Source of the DNA: Candidatus Gastranaerophilales bacterium | Lineage (GTDB): Bacteria; Cyanobacteriota; Vampirovibrionia; Gastranaerophilales; Gastranaerophilaceae | Assembly: GCA_900767135.1 (NCBI GenBank) | Contig: CAAFYU010000085.1 | Coordinates: 1 to 64,000, forward strand | DNA: 64,000 nucleotides | Direction of reading: 5' to 3' | In this document: positions 51,237-61,242 of the stretch, in pieces | Layout of the letters: each line of letters begins with the position of its first letter | Position numbering within the stretch: the first letter of the stretch is position 1 | Notes under the pieces: generated by a model | Database searches by the model: none | What the model saw: the letters and a program-made list of their open reading frames with translations, nothing else | What the model was told of the DNA's origin: nothing | Program-made: the position numbers and the translations under genes

Positions 51237-52168
51237 ATGGAAAATTTTAATTTTAGAAGAGCCTTCGGGGGGGGGGCAATCGCGGAGTAGTACGTGATAT
51301 AGTAGGTGAAATCGAGTTAACCACTCGTTCGCAATTTCGCAAATCCGACCTACGCTTAGCTGCTAAAAAAGTTGCCTTTACTTTGGCGGAAGGTGCTACG
51401 CACGTAGCCCTCTGTGACAAGTTTTGTCGAGTCGCGTTTACATTGACTGAGGTTCTCATCACCCTTGGTATTATCGGTGTTGTGGCGGCTATTACTCTTC
51501 CATCATTAATTCAGCACAATGTTGAAAAACAACGTGTTGCGCAACTAAAAAAGGCATATTCAGAACTTTCTCAAGCTTATAATCTTGCTATTGCGGAAAA
51601 TGGTTCTCCGACTGAGTGGGGAATGGGCGGAATGTATGAAAAAAAATCACATTATATAATGGCTAATAATATGAGAAAGTTCTTAAAACTTTCAGTCGAT
51701 TGTGTCGATATGACAGCTGAGCAAACTCGGGTAAATTGTGGACATGACAATTTGTATCGTGACTATCCCTATCAATATGATAAAAGTATTCGTAGACTTG
51801 TAGTTTTGAGTGATGGAACTATCGTCAATATTAGAACTTATACCGGATTATGTAATTTCTATTATGGTTCAATTGAAAATATTTGTGGCTCAATAAGTGT
51901 TGATCTTAATGGCGCAACTCCACCTAATCGCAATGGAGAAGATAAGTTTGATATATTTATAACCCGCGATAAACTTATTCCGGCTGGGATTGAGGGAGCA
52001 CTTTTATCTTTTGAAAAAGCTTGTAATCGAAAAATCGCTCAACCTTTCCCAGCTTACACTGATGGTAATATGTATGCTTGTACTGCCTGGGTTTTGTACA
52101 ATGAAAATATGGATTATTTGCATTGTGATGGTTTGAGCTGGGCCGGAAAACATAGTTGTAAAGAGTGA
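51237..52168 (+). CDS. Type IV pilin-like prepilin, out of frame in this sequence at a G10 tract
   Basis: An ATG at 51237 with GAAAGGA upstream opens MENFNFRRAFGGG and reaches a stop at 51288-51290. The frame shifted by one base is open from the G tract (51267-51276) to 52168 and encodes NRGVVRDIVGEIELTTRS..., then the prepilin signature VAFTLTEVLITLGIIGVVAAITLP (Glu +5 present), then a globular domain with YTGLCNFYYG and VDLNGATPPNRNGEDKFDIF. With 11 G (or 8) the two parts would fuse into a 310-residue protein with a long leader. Inside the leader the text VAFTLAE is duplicated, as VAFTLAEGATHVA... and VAFTLTEV.... A TTG at 51383 could give a truncated product but has no ribosome site. It is most simply read as a phase-variable or broken prepilin. 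Confidence 0.82.
51267..51276 (+). repeat. Poly-G tract (10 G) inside a coding region
   Basis: Ten consecutive G in an AT-rich genome, ten codons after the start of the pilin-like gene. Such tracts change length by slipped-strand mispairing. Confidence 0.95.
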
Positions 52169-52222
52169 TTTAAGCGTTTCAGGTATTGGAGAAACTCAGA
52201 CATATAGTTTTTATTATTATAA

Positions 52223-52257
52223 CATATTTTGAATACCAAGAATATTAATGCTCATAA
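52223..52257 (+). repeat. 35-nt convergent-gene repeat, copy C (divergent copy)
   Basis: TTTGAATACCAAGAATATTAA and the following ATGCTCATAA match copies at 27043 and 57843 at roughly three quarters of positions. The end of the element forms the left arm of a terminator stem. Confidence 0.55.
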
Positions 52258-52273
52258 CTAGCATTATTTTTTT
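52246..52273 (+). terminator. Terminator of the pilin-like gene
   Basis: TAATGCT (52246-52252) pairs with AGCATTA (52260-52266) across a 7-base loop, followed by seven T. Confidence 0.7.
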
Positions 52274-52283
52274 AAGCTTCAAA

Positions 52284-55200
52284 TTACTTACTTACAATCG
52301 TCAATTTTTCTCCAACATTATGCGGTTTTTTATTCATTTCAGCGTAAGGTTTTGAAACGAAGTTATACTGTGGGTTGTATAATGTTTTTCTGCCAGTAAA
52401 ACTTGGTTGATAATTGTCAATGCTGTACAAAATCAATGTAGTATCTTTGAATGTAATCGGGCTACCATTTGGTCCGACAATCTGATTATGACCGTTTACT
52501 GTGTATATTGAATTGTCTGCTTTATTTGCGTTTTTAAACTTCATGCCGGGTCTTAGACCTCCACGAAGTCCTACTTTACCGCCTCTGTCGTCATTTAAGT
52601 CGATATTGTTTAAAGTAATTTGTTTTGAATCATAATATTCATCATATTTATGATTAAGACCTTCTGTGTTGAAGATAGAAACAGTGATTGCACCATTCGG
52701 GCTTTGACGGAGTAATGCAGAAACAGATGTTGCGTTACCATCATCAGTGTATGCAGGTTGTTCTTTTAGTGCAAACGGAGTTCCGTCGTTCAGCGGTTGT
52801 AATTCCGGACGAGTTCTTAATTTAAATTGGTCATCTAAAAAGTCTTTAAATTGTTTTATATATGGTTTAAAATCAGGACTTTGTGGGTCAACCCATTCTT
52901 CGTGAATTACGTTTCTGTTTTGTAGGTATATGTTTTTGGTTGTGGTTTCATAACCTGTTGAGCCCATATCGTCGCCTGCAAATAGGGTCGGATTTCCGGT
53001 TAATGCAATTAAAAATTTCATTTGTCCTAAAAGTCTGGACATTGCAGGATCAATAATTTGTTTAAAAGTTTCATTTTTCAATGCTTTGCGTTCTTCAGGT
53101 GTTAGTTCAAAATGAGTATCCTGATTTACATATTCCATTTCATCTAAGACAACATCGAGTGCTACGCTGAAATCTTTTGTGCCAAAACCGTCAGCTTCAA
53201 ATGTTTTTCCTTTATGGTGCCCGTTTGTAAGGTTTTTCAACGCTTCAAGCATTGAGCCGTAAACCAAATCTTTTTTATTTTGGTCTAATCCGATTAATTC
53301 TTTAGCTTTTCCCATTCCACTAGCAATAGACTCGGCTTTGGCAATTGCTAAATTGCTTGTGCGAGCGAAATTAAAACAATCTACTGCTTCTTTTGAAGGA
53401 TTATCTCCATATCCCATTCCATGAAGAATTTTATATGCTCTTTGGCGTTTTTCAAAGTTTTCAACATTAGTAAGATCAGTGTAGACCATATCCATATCTT
53501 CTGCAAAGCCTTCTAGGGCACGACATTTATCGTGATTGCCGGCAAAAGTGTAAGAATATAACAGAGATTCTAGTGAGCCGGATTGCAAGAAGTTTGCATT
53601 CCCGACAAGTTGTTCGAGAATTGTTCCGTTATGGCGAGTGCCACGTTCAACACCGTTTTCATCGGCAAATAATTTACCAAAAATACCTGTTAAATTTGAT
53701 GAAAAATACGTATAGTTTGCGGTTGTGGTAAATCCTGTTTCATTTAAAAGTTTTTTTACGGCTTCTGTTGAGTTTCCGTATCTGGCTCCTGATTTACCAC
53801 CGTTTCCTTTCCCGTATATTTCTGCTTCATCAGTAACCTCTGCTGCAATATACGCATCTGGGTGGTATTCTTTTATGCCATCAGTAAATTTTGACCAGAA
53901 TTTAATTATTTGATTCCAAGTGAATTCAAAATCCGTTTTTCGATTGCGTACGGATTCAATATCGGCGATATCTTTTGTGGCGTCAATTCTCCAATCTAAC
54001 CCGGCTTCTGTCCTATCGACAATCATTTCTGCAAGTTTGAAACTGTCTGCGTTAGTGCCTTTTATTGATTGGAAAAGAGCGTTTGTTAATTTTTGTTTAT
54101 CTGACGGCTGAATTTTCTTAACTCTTGAACGAATTTTGTTAATTACTGATTCAGCTTCATCTTCCGGACAATCGGCAATAATTCCCATACTTGTTAAGGA
54201 AGTTTTTTTCAATTCATTATAATTGTAAGAAATTTCTCCGGTTTTAGGGTCTGTTGAAACAATTGTATTTGGTGCAACGCTTTTAATCACAGCAAATCTG
54301 ACAATTTCAGGTGCGAGTTGCGGAATTACGTATTTCCCAAAATCTGTTAAGTTGCCGTCTTTATCGTGAAGTTTGTTTCTTTCCGGTAGTTGAGAGTTAA
54401 TATTTGCAAAAATCTCGTTTGCGAAATTTGCTAATTCCTGAGTGTACATTTTGTCAGCTTTGTCATAAGCTTCTTTGTATTCAGGTGTTACTTGCGGATT
54501 TCCTTTTTTAAACATTTCAAATCTGGTAAGTCCGATTTCATCTTCTGAGGTCGCACGTTTTGACATGTATGGAGAACTCAAAACGCTTGCAATTTCATCG
54601 CCGACTTCAATTGAGTCAAGCGGAGTATCCATAATGTTATGAAGAATTGCTTCTTTGTACGTTTCGTTGTTCTGCAAGCCTTTTAAATTGTAGTCGCTAT
54701 TTAAAACATTTTCTATAATGTTTTGATTAACGTGAAGCTTTTTCGGAAAAACTTTTCCATTGGACAAAGACTTGATTAGTGATGTAATTTCTTCCGGTGA
54801 TTTGTTGTCAATATTTTTTAAATTTTGTGCAACATCAAGATTTAAAATTTGGTTTGTTTTCTTGGTCCAATATTTGGCAGAAGAAACAGCATAGTCTTGA
54901 ACTTCCATATTTTTTCGTTGAAGATGTTTTATTTTTTCGGCCCTAAGATCAGGATCTGTAATATTTATTAAATCTTGTGTGTCCGCATGAGATGGGACAA
55001 ATATTAATTTTGCAATATCAGGGTTTGCGTCCCAAGTATAAAAGCCACTTTCGTGTTTTCCGTCAAGTCCGAAATATTCAAATTTCGCAACGGCACGTGT
55101 GCCTTCGCCACTGTTTAATTTTACTTTTTTATCTGCCGGAGCCGATTTGTTGTAGTCGCTTAGGTGCTTAACGTTTTCCAAATACGTTTTTGGGTTTATT

Positions 55201-56420
55201 TGGAAACTGTATGGTACAACTGTGTCGTTGTGGTTATTTATATCTAAATAATTTTTGTCAAATTTGTCATAAGCTTTGATTAATTCTTTGTCGCTAAGTT
55301 TGTCAGCATTTACGAGTCTGTCGTCGTATATTTGAATGTATGTCGGTTTTGTTTTGTCATATTTAGCAGATTTTACAGATATTGAACCATCATCGTTTTG
55401 AATAAATTTGTATGGAGAATTTACAAGTCTATGGGTTACGTGATTAAGTTTTTTCCCAAAGACTCCGAGGTTTAGCGGACTGTCTTTTAGGCCTGAGATA
55501 TTAAACCAATTAAAGTACGGAGATTTATCGCCCCATTTTAAAATATGTCGAAAATGTATGCCTTCAAGACCTTCATTAACATAAGCCCCATCAGATACAA
55601 GGTTTATGCCTTTGGCAAACATTTTTCTTTGTAAAGATGCGTAATTGTTTATGTTGCCAAGTGAATTTGCCATTTGGAAACAGTTTTTGTTCCAATAAGC
55701 GTGAGCAGAAACGCTATCATCAGTGAATAGCGGTGTTGTTACAATTCTCGTGTAATTATCTAATTCTCCATTATCCAAATCTTTTTCTATTCCGGCAAGT
55801 GAACCACCGATTTTGTTTGCAAAATTTTTAGATGAAGATTTTAGATCTCGAATTTCCTCAGGAGATTTTTTTACTATTTTATTGTTTTCATCATATTTCC
55901 AAATTACGTTGTAATTGTCGGGTATAATCAGTTTCATGGCTCCGCCTTGACTTACGGTAGAGGCTTTGTCTGAAACAATGTTATAGATTTCATAAGCTTT
56001 GCCTGATGATTGTGCATCGTCAATTGCGTTACCGGGGTCTATTTTGTATATAGGAGTTCCCATTGGATTGTTTTTAGGGTAAAGTTTGTAGTGGTATGCA
56101 AAAGCTTCGTCCGGAGCAATGTTGTAGTCCGCAGCAAGGTTTATGCGAGTAGCACGCCCGCTTTCAAGTTTTACACCTTTTTCCCTGTCATGTGTCGCAT
56201 AAAGATTGTCGACATTGTCTAAAAGTCCTGTGATTTTGTAGTTGTTGTTTTCATCTTTTGCAACAGAGAAAAATTCTACGTAACAGTCGTATTTGCTGTC
56301 ATCATAGACATAGTTGAAATCGTATTCTCTATCACCATACTCTGATTTTGTTGGTTTATAGCCTTCAAAATTTACGCCGGTTCTTATTTTCGGTTGATTT
56401 AGATTTAAATTAACTTTCAC
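52284..56420 (-). CDS. Very large GH13-like (alpha-amylase superfamily) protein
   Basis: The protein has 1378 residues. Translation starts at a GTG (56420) with AAGGAG at good spacing. There is no signal peptide; the N-terminus reads NLNQPKIRTGVNFEGYKPT. A beta-rich N-terminal domain (about 20-230) is followed by a long barrel region in which the GH13 catalytic residues appear: nucleophile D813 in LDWRIDATKD, acid/base E861 in YIAAEVTDEAE, and D964 with H963 in FAGNHDKCRAL. The first conserved region is LVSDGAYVNEGLEG near residue 280, and a large insert of over 400 residues separates it from the second. A C-terminal beta domain (about 1220-1370) closes the protein. It likely acts on alpha-glucans, perhaps intracellular; specificity is unknown. 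It converges with the pilin-like gene. Confidence 0.85.
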   Translation of the reverse strand: MKVNLNLNQPKIRTGVNFEGYKPTKSEYGDREYDFNYVYDDSKYDCYVEFFSVAKDENNNYKITGLLDNVDNLYATHDREKGVKLESGRATRINLAADYNIAPDEAFAYHYKLYPKNNPMGTPIYKIDPGNAIDDAQSSGKAYEIYNIVSDKASTVSQGGAMKLIIPDNYNVIWKYDENNKIVKKSPEEIRDLKSSSKNFANKIGGSLAGIEKDLDNGELDNYTRIVTTPLFTDDSVSAHAYWNKNCFQMANSLGNINNYASLQRKMFAKGINLVSDGAYVNEGLEGIHFRHILKWGDKSPYFNWFNISGLKDSPLNLGVFGKKLNHVTHRLVNSPYKFIQNDDGSISVKSAKYDKTKPTYIQIYDDRLVNADKLSDKELIKAYDKFDKNYLDINNHNDTVVPYSFQINPKTYLENVKHLSDYNKSAPADKKVKLNSGEGTRAVAKFEYFGLDGKHESGFYTWDANPDIAKLIFVPSHADTQDLINITDPDLRAEKIKHLQRKNMEVQDYAVSSAKYWTKKTNQILNLDVAQNLKNIDNKSPEEITSLIKSLSNGKVFPKKLHVNQNIIENVLNSDYNLKGLQNNETYKEAILHNIMDTPLDSIEVGDEIASVLSSPYMSKRATSEDEIGLTRFEMFKKGNPQVTPEYKEAYDKADKMYTQELANFANEIFANINSQLPERNKLHDKDGNLTDFGKYVIPQLAPEIVRFAVIKSVAPNTIVSTDPKTGEISYNYNELKKTSLTSMGIIADCPEDEAESVINKIRSRVKKIQPSDKQKLTNALFQSIKGTNADSFKLAEMIVDRTEAGLDWRIDATKDIADIESVRNRKTDFEFTWNQIIKFWSKFTDGIKEYHPDAYIAAEVTDEAEIYGKGNGGKSGARYGNSTEAVKKLLNETGFTTTANYTYFSSNLTGIFGKLFADENGVERGTRHNGTILEQLVGNANFLQSGSLESLLYSYTFAGNHDKCRALEGFAEDMDMVYTDLTNVENFEKRQRAYKILHGMGYGDNPSKEAVDCFNFARTSNLAIAKAESIASGMGKAKELIGLDQNKKDLVYGSMLEALKNLTNGHHKGKTFEADGFGTKDFSVALDVVLDEMEYVNQDTHFELTPEERKALKNETFKQIIDPAMSRLLGQMKFLIALTGNPTLFAGDDMGSTGYETTTKNIYLQNRNVIHEEWVDPQSPDFKPYIKQFKDFLDDQFKLRTRPELQPLNDGTPFALKEQPAYTDDGNATSVSALLRQSPNGAITVSIFNTEGLNHKYDEYYDSKQITLNNIDLNDDRGGKVGLRGGLRPGMKFKNANKADNSIYTVNGHNQIVGPNGSPITFKDTTLILYSIDNYQPSFTGRKTLYNPQYNFVSKPYAEMNKKPHNVGEKLTIVSK

Positions 56421-56529
56421 GTGAAAACTCCTTACTACTTCTGTTATAACTCAACTGAAAGAAAAATTTTGTTACTTCTATTTATTTTATTAAGAAATTT
56501 TTACAAAAAAAGTTATAAAAATATTTTCT

Positions 56530-56538
56530 TGATATAAT
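56530..56538 (+). promoter_or_regulatory. Extended -10 promoter of ahcY
   Basis: TGATATAAT is an exact extended -10 (TGnTATAAT) 24 bases before the ATG. It is embedded in the near-palindrome CTTGATATAATCAAG, which might also serve as a regulator site. Confidence 0.6.
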
Positions 56539-56549
56539 CAAGCATATAA

Positions 56550-57827
<1,278 letters not shown>

Positions 57828-57842
57828 GTTCAGTATAATATT

Positions 57843-57877
57843 AGATTCTGAATAGCAAGAAAAATTAATGCTCGTTA
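57843..57877 (+). repeat. 35-nt convergent-gene repeat, copy B
   Basis: 31 of 35 bases match copy A at 27043-27077, from AGATTCTGAATAGCAAGAA to ATGCTCGTTA. It lies between the convergent ahcY and MacB-like permease genes. Confidence 0.75.
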
Positions 57878-57937
57878 CTTTATGCATGATGGGTGGAAAA
57901 TTGAAGATGATTACCCTTGGTAAAAATTCAGATATTA

Positions 57938-59164
57938 TTATTCGTATCTTAGAGCGTCAATTGGGTTAAGTAGAGATGCCTTGTACGCCGGATAATATCC
58001 GAATAAAACACCTATTGCACCGGAAAAACCAAGCGATAAAATGATTGAAAACATTGATATTGAAACAGTCATTATACCTGATATTTGTACTATTTCCGCT
58101 CCTACAATTCCGATGAAAACACCGATTAATCCGCCTATTATTGAAAGTAAAAAAGATTCTATCAAAAATTGAATACGAATATCAGAAGGCTTTGCCCCAA
58201 TCGCCATTCGAATACCAATTTCTTTTGTTCTTTCTGTAACCGAAACCAACATAATGTTCATAATTCCGATTCCGCCAACCAAAAGTGAAACAGAGGCAAT
58301 TGATGCCAGCAAAATTGCAAAAGTTTTTACGGTAGACTTCATTTTTTCTTGAAACTCAGCAGAATTTCTGATTTCAAAATCTTTCGTCTGATTTTTCCCA
58401 ATTTTATGACGTGCGGTCAAAAGTTCTTCAATATCAGCTTCCGCAGTCGAAACATCGTCAGGATTTGAGCCTTTAACAACAATCATAGAGACAGTCCCTG
58501 GAAAGTCTGTTCCAAAAACTTTTTTCTGTGCTGTTGTAATCGGGATAAAAATCAAATCGTCTTGATCCATAGGCCCCATACTTCCCTTTGATTTCAAAGT
58601 TCCAATAACCTTAAACGGAATTCCGCCAACTCTCATAATTCTATTTATCGGATCCAAATCGCCAAATAATTCTGATGCAACAGTAGAGCCAATTACAGCG
58701 ACTTTTGCCGAATTTTTTATATCTTCCGGCACAAAACCTCGACCTGATTCAACTTCGTAGTTTTTTATGTAAAAGTATTGAGGATCTGTGCCATATACAG
58801 TAGTTGACCAGTTTTGATTTCCATAAGTCAATTGTTTGCCCTCGGAACTAACAGATGAAACCGCTGAAATTCCACGAGCATTTTTTTCAATTGCCGCTGC
58901 ATCTTTCAGAGTCAAAGTTGGACGAGTTCCCATACCCATTCTGACGCCGCCTGATTTTGCAGAAGCTGAGCGGATTGTCAAAATGTTACTGCCCATAGAT
59001 TCCATATCTTTTTGAACTTTTTCACTGGCTCCGGTTCCGACTGCAAGCATTATGATAACAGCACTAACACCAATGATTATCCCAAGGCTTGTTAGCATTG
59101 AACGCATTTTGTTTATTTTTAGCGAAACTACCGCCATTTTTAAAGTTGATTTGAAGTCTATCAT
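57938..59164 (-). CDS. MacB-like ABC transporter permease (FtsX/MacB family)
   Basis: The 408-residue protein has an N-terminal membrane helix (MRSMLTSLGIIIGVSAVIIMLAVGTGASEKV), a large periplasmic domain (about 45-270, including GSNILTIRSA and FRVIGTLKSKGSMG-like text) and three C-terminal helices with NIMLVSVTERTKEIGIRMAIGA, the family signature. In MacAB-TolC systems the permease transmits ATP-driven motion to the periplasm and exports macrolides, peptides or toxins. Here the permease is separate from the ATPase, as in many non-proteobacterial systems. The ATG at 59164 follows AAGGAAAACT. A palindromic repeat separates it from the ATPase gene. Confidence 0.95.
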   Translation of the reverse strand: MIDFKSTLKMAVVSLKINKMRSMLTSLGIIIGVSAVIIMLAVGTGASEKVQKDMESMGSNILTIRSASAKSGGVRMGMGTRPTLTLKDAAAIEKNARGISAVSSVSSEGKQLTYGNQNWSTTVYGTDPQYFYIKNYEVESGRGFVPEDIKNSAKVAVIGSTVASELFGDLDPINRIMRVGGIPFKVIGTLKSKGSMGPMDQDDLIFIPITTAQKKVFGTDFPGTVSMIVVKGSNPDDVSTAEADIEELLTARHKIGKNQTKDFEIRNSAEFQEKMKSTVKTFAILLASIASVSLLVGGIGIMNIMLVSVTERTKEIGIRMAIGAKPSDIRIQFLIESFLLSIIGGLIGVFIGIVGAEIVQISGIMTVSISMFSIILSLGFSGAIGVLFGYYPAYKASLLNPIDALRYE

Positions 59165-59181
59165 AGTTTTCCTTTTTAAAA

Positions 59182-59280
59182 TTGAGTGAGTAGTGAATAG
59201 TGAGTCGTGAATTGTTCTTTACAAAAATTATTTTATCCTGATAAGAACTACTCACCATTCACTATTCACCACTCACCTAA
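59182..59280. repeat. Heptamer-built palindromic element, copy 3 (ATPase-permease junction)
   Basis: Left arm 59182-59219 (units GAGTGAG, TAGTGAA, TAGTGAG and so on) and right arm 59243-59280 are complementary with few mismatches. The TAG stop of the ATPase gene (minus strand) is at the end of the right arm. Confidence 0.88.
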
Positions 59281-59981
59281 TACGGTATCGTCGTATGTTC
59301 ATTTATTTCGTCAGATATAATATTTCCGTCCTTAAACCGCACGACTCGTTTGCAATACTCTGCAATATCAGGTTCATGGGTTACAAGAACTATCGTTTTG
59401 CCGAGATCCTTGTTTAGTTTTACAAAGAACTCCATAACTTCGATACTTGTCTTTGTATCAAGGTTCCCTGTCGGTTCGTCGGCAAGAATTAGCGGCGGAT
59501 CATTGATTATCGCACGAGCAATCGCAACCCTTTGTTGCTGTCCACCGGACATTTGATTTGGCATGTGATCTTCTCGTTTACCCAAACCAACAATTTCAAG
59601 AGCTTTTCTTGCTCTTTCAACTCTTTCTTCTTCCGGAATTCCTTTATATATCATAGGGAGTTCAACATTTTCAAGGGCTGTTGTCCTAGAAATCAGGTTA
59701 AATCCTTGAAAAACAAAACCCATTTTTTCGTTCCGTACCATGGCAAGAGAATTTGTGTCGAGGGATAGCATATCAATTCCGTCAAGGAAGTAACTTCCGG
59801 AATTGGGTTTGTCCAAAGTTCCAAGCATATTCATAAAAGTCGATTTGCCGGAACCTGATGTTCCCATAATTGCTACAAATTCTCCTTTTTCGACAGATAG
59901 CGATACACAATTTAATGCGTTAAAACTGTCTTCGCCTGTCTGATATGTTTTTATAGCATCTTTAACTTCGATTAATGGCAT
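59277..59981 (-). CDS. MacB/LolD-type ABC transporter ATPase
   Basis: The ATPase has 234 residues from the ATG at 59981 (MPLIEVKDAIK), chosen because GAAAGGA lies just before it; an earlier start at 60020 adds 13 residues without a good ribosome site. The motifs are Walker A GTSGSGKST, the Q-loop in FVFQGFN, the signature MSGGQQQRVAIARAI, Walker B LILADEPTGNLD and the switch His in VTHEP. The LolD/MacB group is marked by ISRTTALENVELPMIY. It powers the permease and MacA-like adaptor encoded in the same operon. Confidence 0.95.
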   Translation of the reverse strand: MPLIEVKDAIKTYQTGEDSFNALNCVSLSVEKGEFVAIMGTSGSGKSTFMNMLGTLDKPNSGSYFLDGIDMLSLDTNSLAMVRNEKMGFVFQGFNLISRTTALENVELPMIYKGIPEEERVERARKALEIVGLGKREDHMPNQMSGGQQQRVAIARAIINDPPLILADEPTGNLDTKTSIEVMEFFVKLNKDLGKTIVLVTHEPDIAEYCKRVVRFKDGNIISDEINEHTTIPY

Positions 59982-60054
59982 GAAATCCTTTCTATTTTTA
60001 GGCTTTTGATATATAGCCACGACTAATCCTCACTGGGACGAGGTAACATTTTCA

Positions 60055-61242
60055 CTAAGGCATTGGAGGTCGGCCGCCGCCATTTGAGTCTTTCTTAGAA
60101 GATTTACCTTGAATACCCATTATTACCTTCATTCCTTCACCAAGAGCTTTTGAAATTACCTCAGTTGAAGAATCGTCACTTGCACCTGTTTCAATGTCAA
60201 CACGTTTTGCCTTACCATTTTCTAAAATCCAAAGACCTTGATTTTTATATTTTGGACCATTTACATCTGGTGTAAATTTTAGTGCCATATTAGGCACACA
60301 AAGAACATTTTCACTTTTATTTGTGATAATTGAAACATTCGCCGTCATACCTGGTTTCAACTTCAAGTCCTCATTATCAACATCAACGATTACGGTGTAT
60401 GTAACAACATTTGAAACAGTCGTCGGAGAAAGCCTTACCTGAGTAACTTTGCCTTCAAAAGTGCTGTCAGGATAGCCGTCAAGTGTGTAAGTTACGTCTT
60501 GACCTTCCTTAACTTTGCCGATATCAGCTTCGGAAACACTCACTTCAATTTGCATTTTTGTCAAATCTTGTGCAATCGTAAACAATTCCGGAGCTTGAAA
60601 ACTTGCGGCAACCGGAGAACCCAAGTCGATTTCTCTGGAAATTACCGTTCCATCAACAGGAGCTATGATTTTTGTGTAACTCAAATTTGTTTGAGCGGTT
60701 TTTAAAGACGCTTGATATTGATTAATTTGAGCTCTTGCGGCGTTCATTTGTGCTAAATCTGACTGATAAGTACTCAATTTTTCGTCCAACTCACTTTTTG
60801 CGACAAAGTTTTTAGCGTAAAGATTTTTGTATCTGGCATATTGCTTTTGATCATAATTTGCAATTGCTTGAAGTTTTTGAAGGTTTGCACGTGCATTGTT
60901 AATCTGTGCCTGATTTTGTTGAACTTGTGCTATAAAATTTGCAGGGTCTATTTGAGCTAATATCTGTCCTTTTTTTACAACATCATTGTAGTCTACAAAA
61001 ATTTCTTTAATCAATCCTGACACCGTAGAACCAACACTGACAGTGTTTACAGGATTGATTGTGCCAGATGCTTCAACAACCTGAGTAATCGTGCAACGCT
61101 CAATATCTTTTGTATCGTATTTCACTTGTTTGCTCGCTGTAATTCCGGTTACGCCAACTGTCACAACCGCCGCGACAATCAATGCAGTCGCAATATACCT
61201 TTTCTTTATTTGAATTTTTTTGAATTTTTCAAAACTTATCAT
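60055..61242 (-). CDS. MacA-like periplasmic adaptor (HlyD/RND membrane fusion family)
   Basis: The protein has 395 residues. A membrane helix near residues 15-32 (YIATALIVAAVVTVGVTGI) is followed by a lipoyl-type part (VEASGTINPVNTVSVGSTVSGLIKEIFVDYNDVVKKGQILAQID), an alpha-helical hairpin (about 105-185), the second lipoyl half (YTKIIAPVDGTVISREIDLGSPV) and beta-barrel and membrane-proximal domains (up to ~370). It joins the MacB-like transporter to an outer-membrane channel. The Gly/Pro-rich end (GGGRPPMP) is unusual. Its ATG overlaps the TolC-like gene by four bases (ATGA). It lies before the ATPase and permease in the operon. Confidence 0.95.
   Translation of the reverse strand: MISFEKFKKIQIKKRYIATALIVAAVVTVGVTGITASKQVKYDTKDIERCTITQVVEASGTINPVNTVSVGSTVSGLIKEIFVDYNDVVKKGQILAQIDPANFIAQVQQNQAQINNARANLQKLQAIANYDQKQYARYKNLYAKNFVAKSELDEKLSTYQSDLAQMNAARAQINQYQASLKTAQTNLSYTKIIAPVDGTVISREIDLGSPVAASFQAPELFTIAQDLTKMQIEVSVSEADIGKVKEGQDVTYTLDGYPDSTFEGKVTQVRLSPTTVSNVVTYTVIVDVDNEDLKLKPGMTANVSIITNKSENVLCVPNMALKFTPDVNGPKYKNQGLWILENGKAKRVDIETGASDDSSTEVISKALGEGMKVIMGIQGKSSKKDSNGGGRPPMP

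Noticed and set aside
57882..57923. Small open frame of 13 codons between ahcY and the MacB-like gene
   Set aside because: No ribosome site, too short to judge, and located in a repeat-containing convergent gap.
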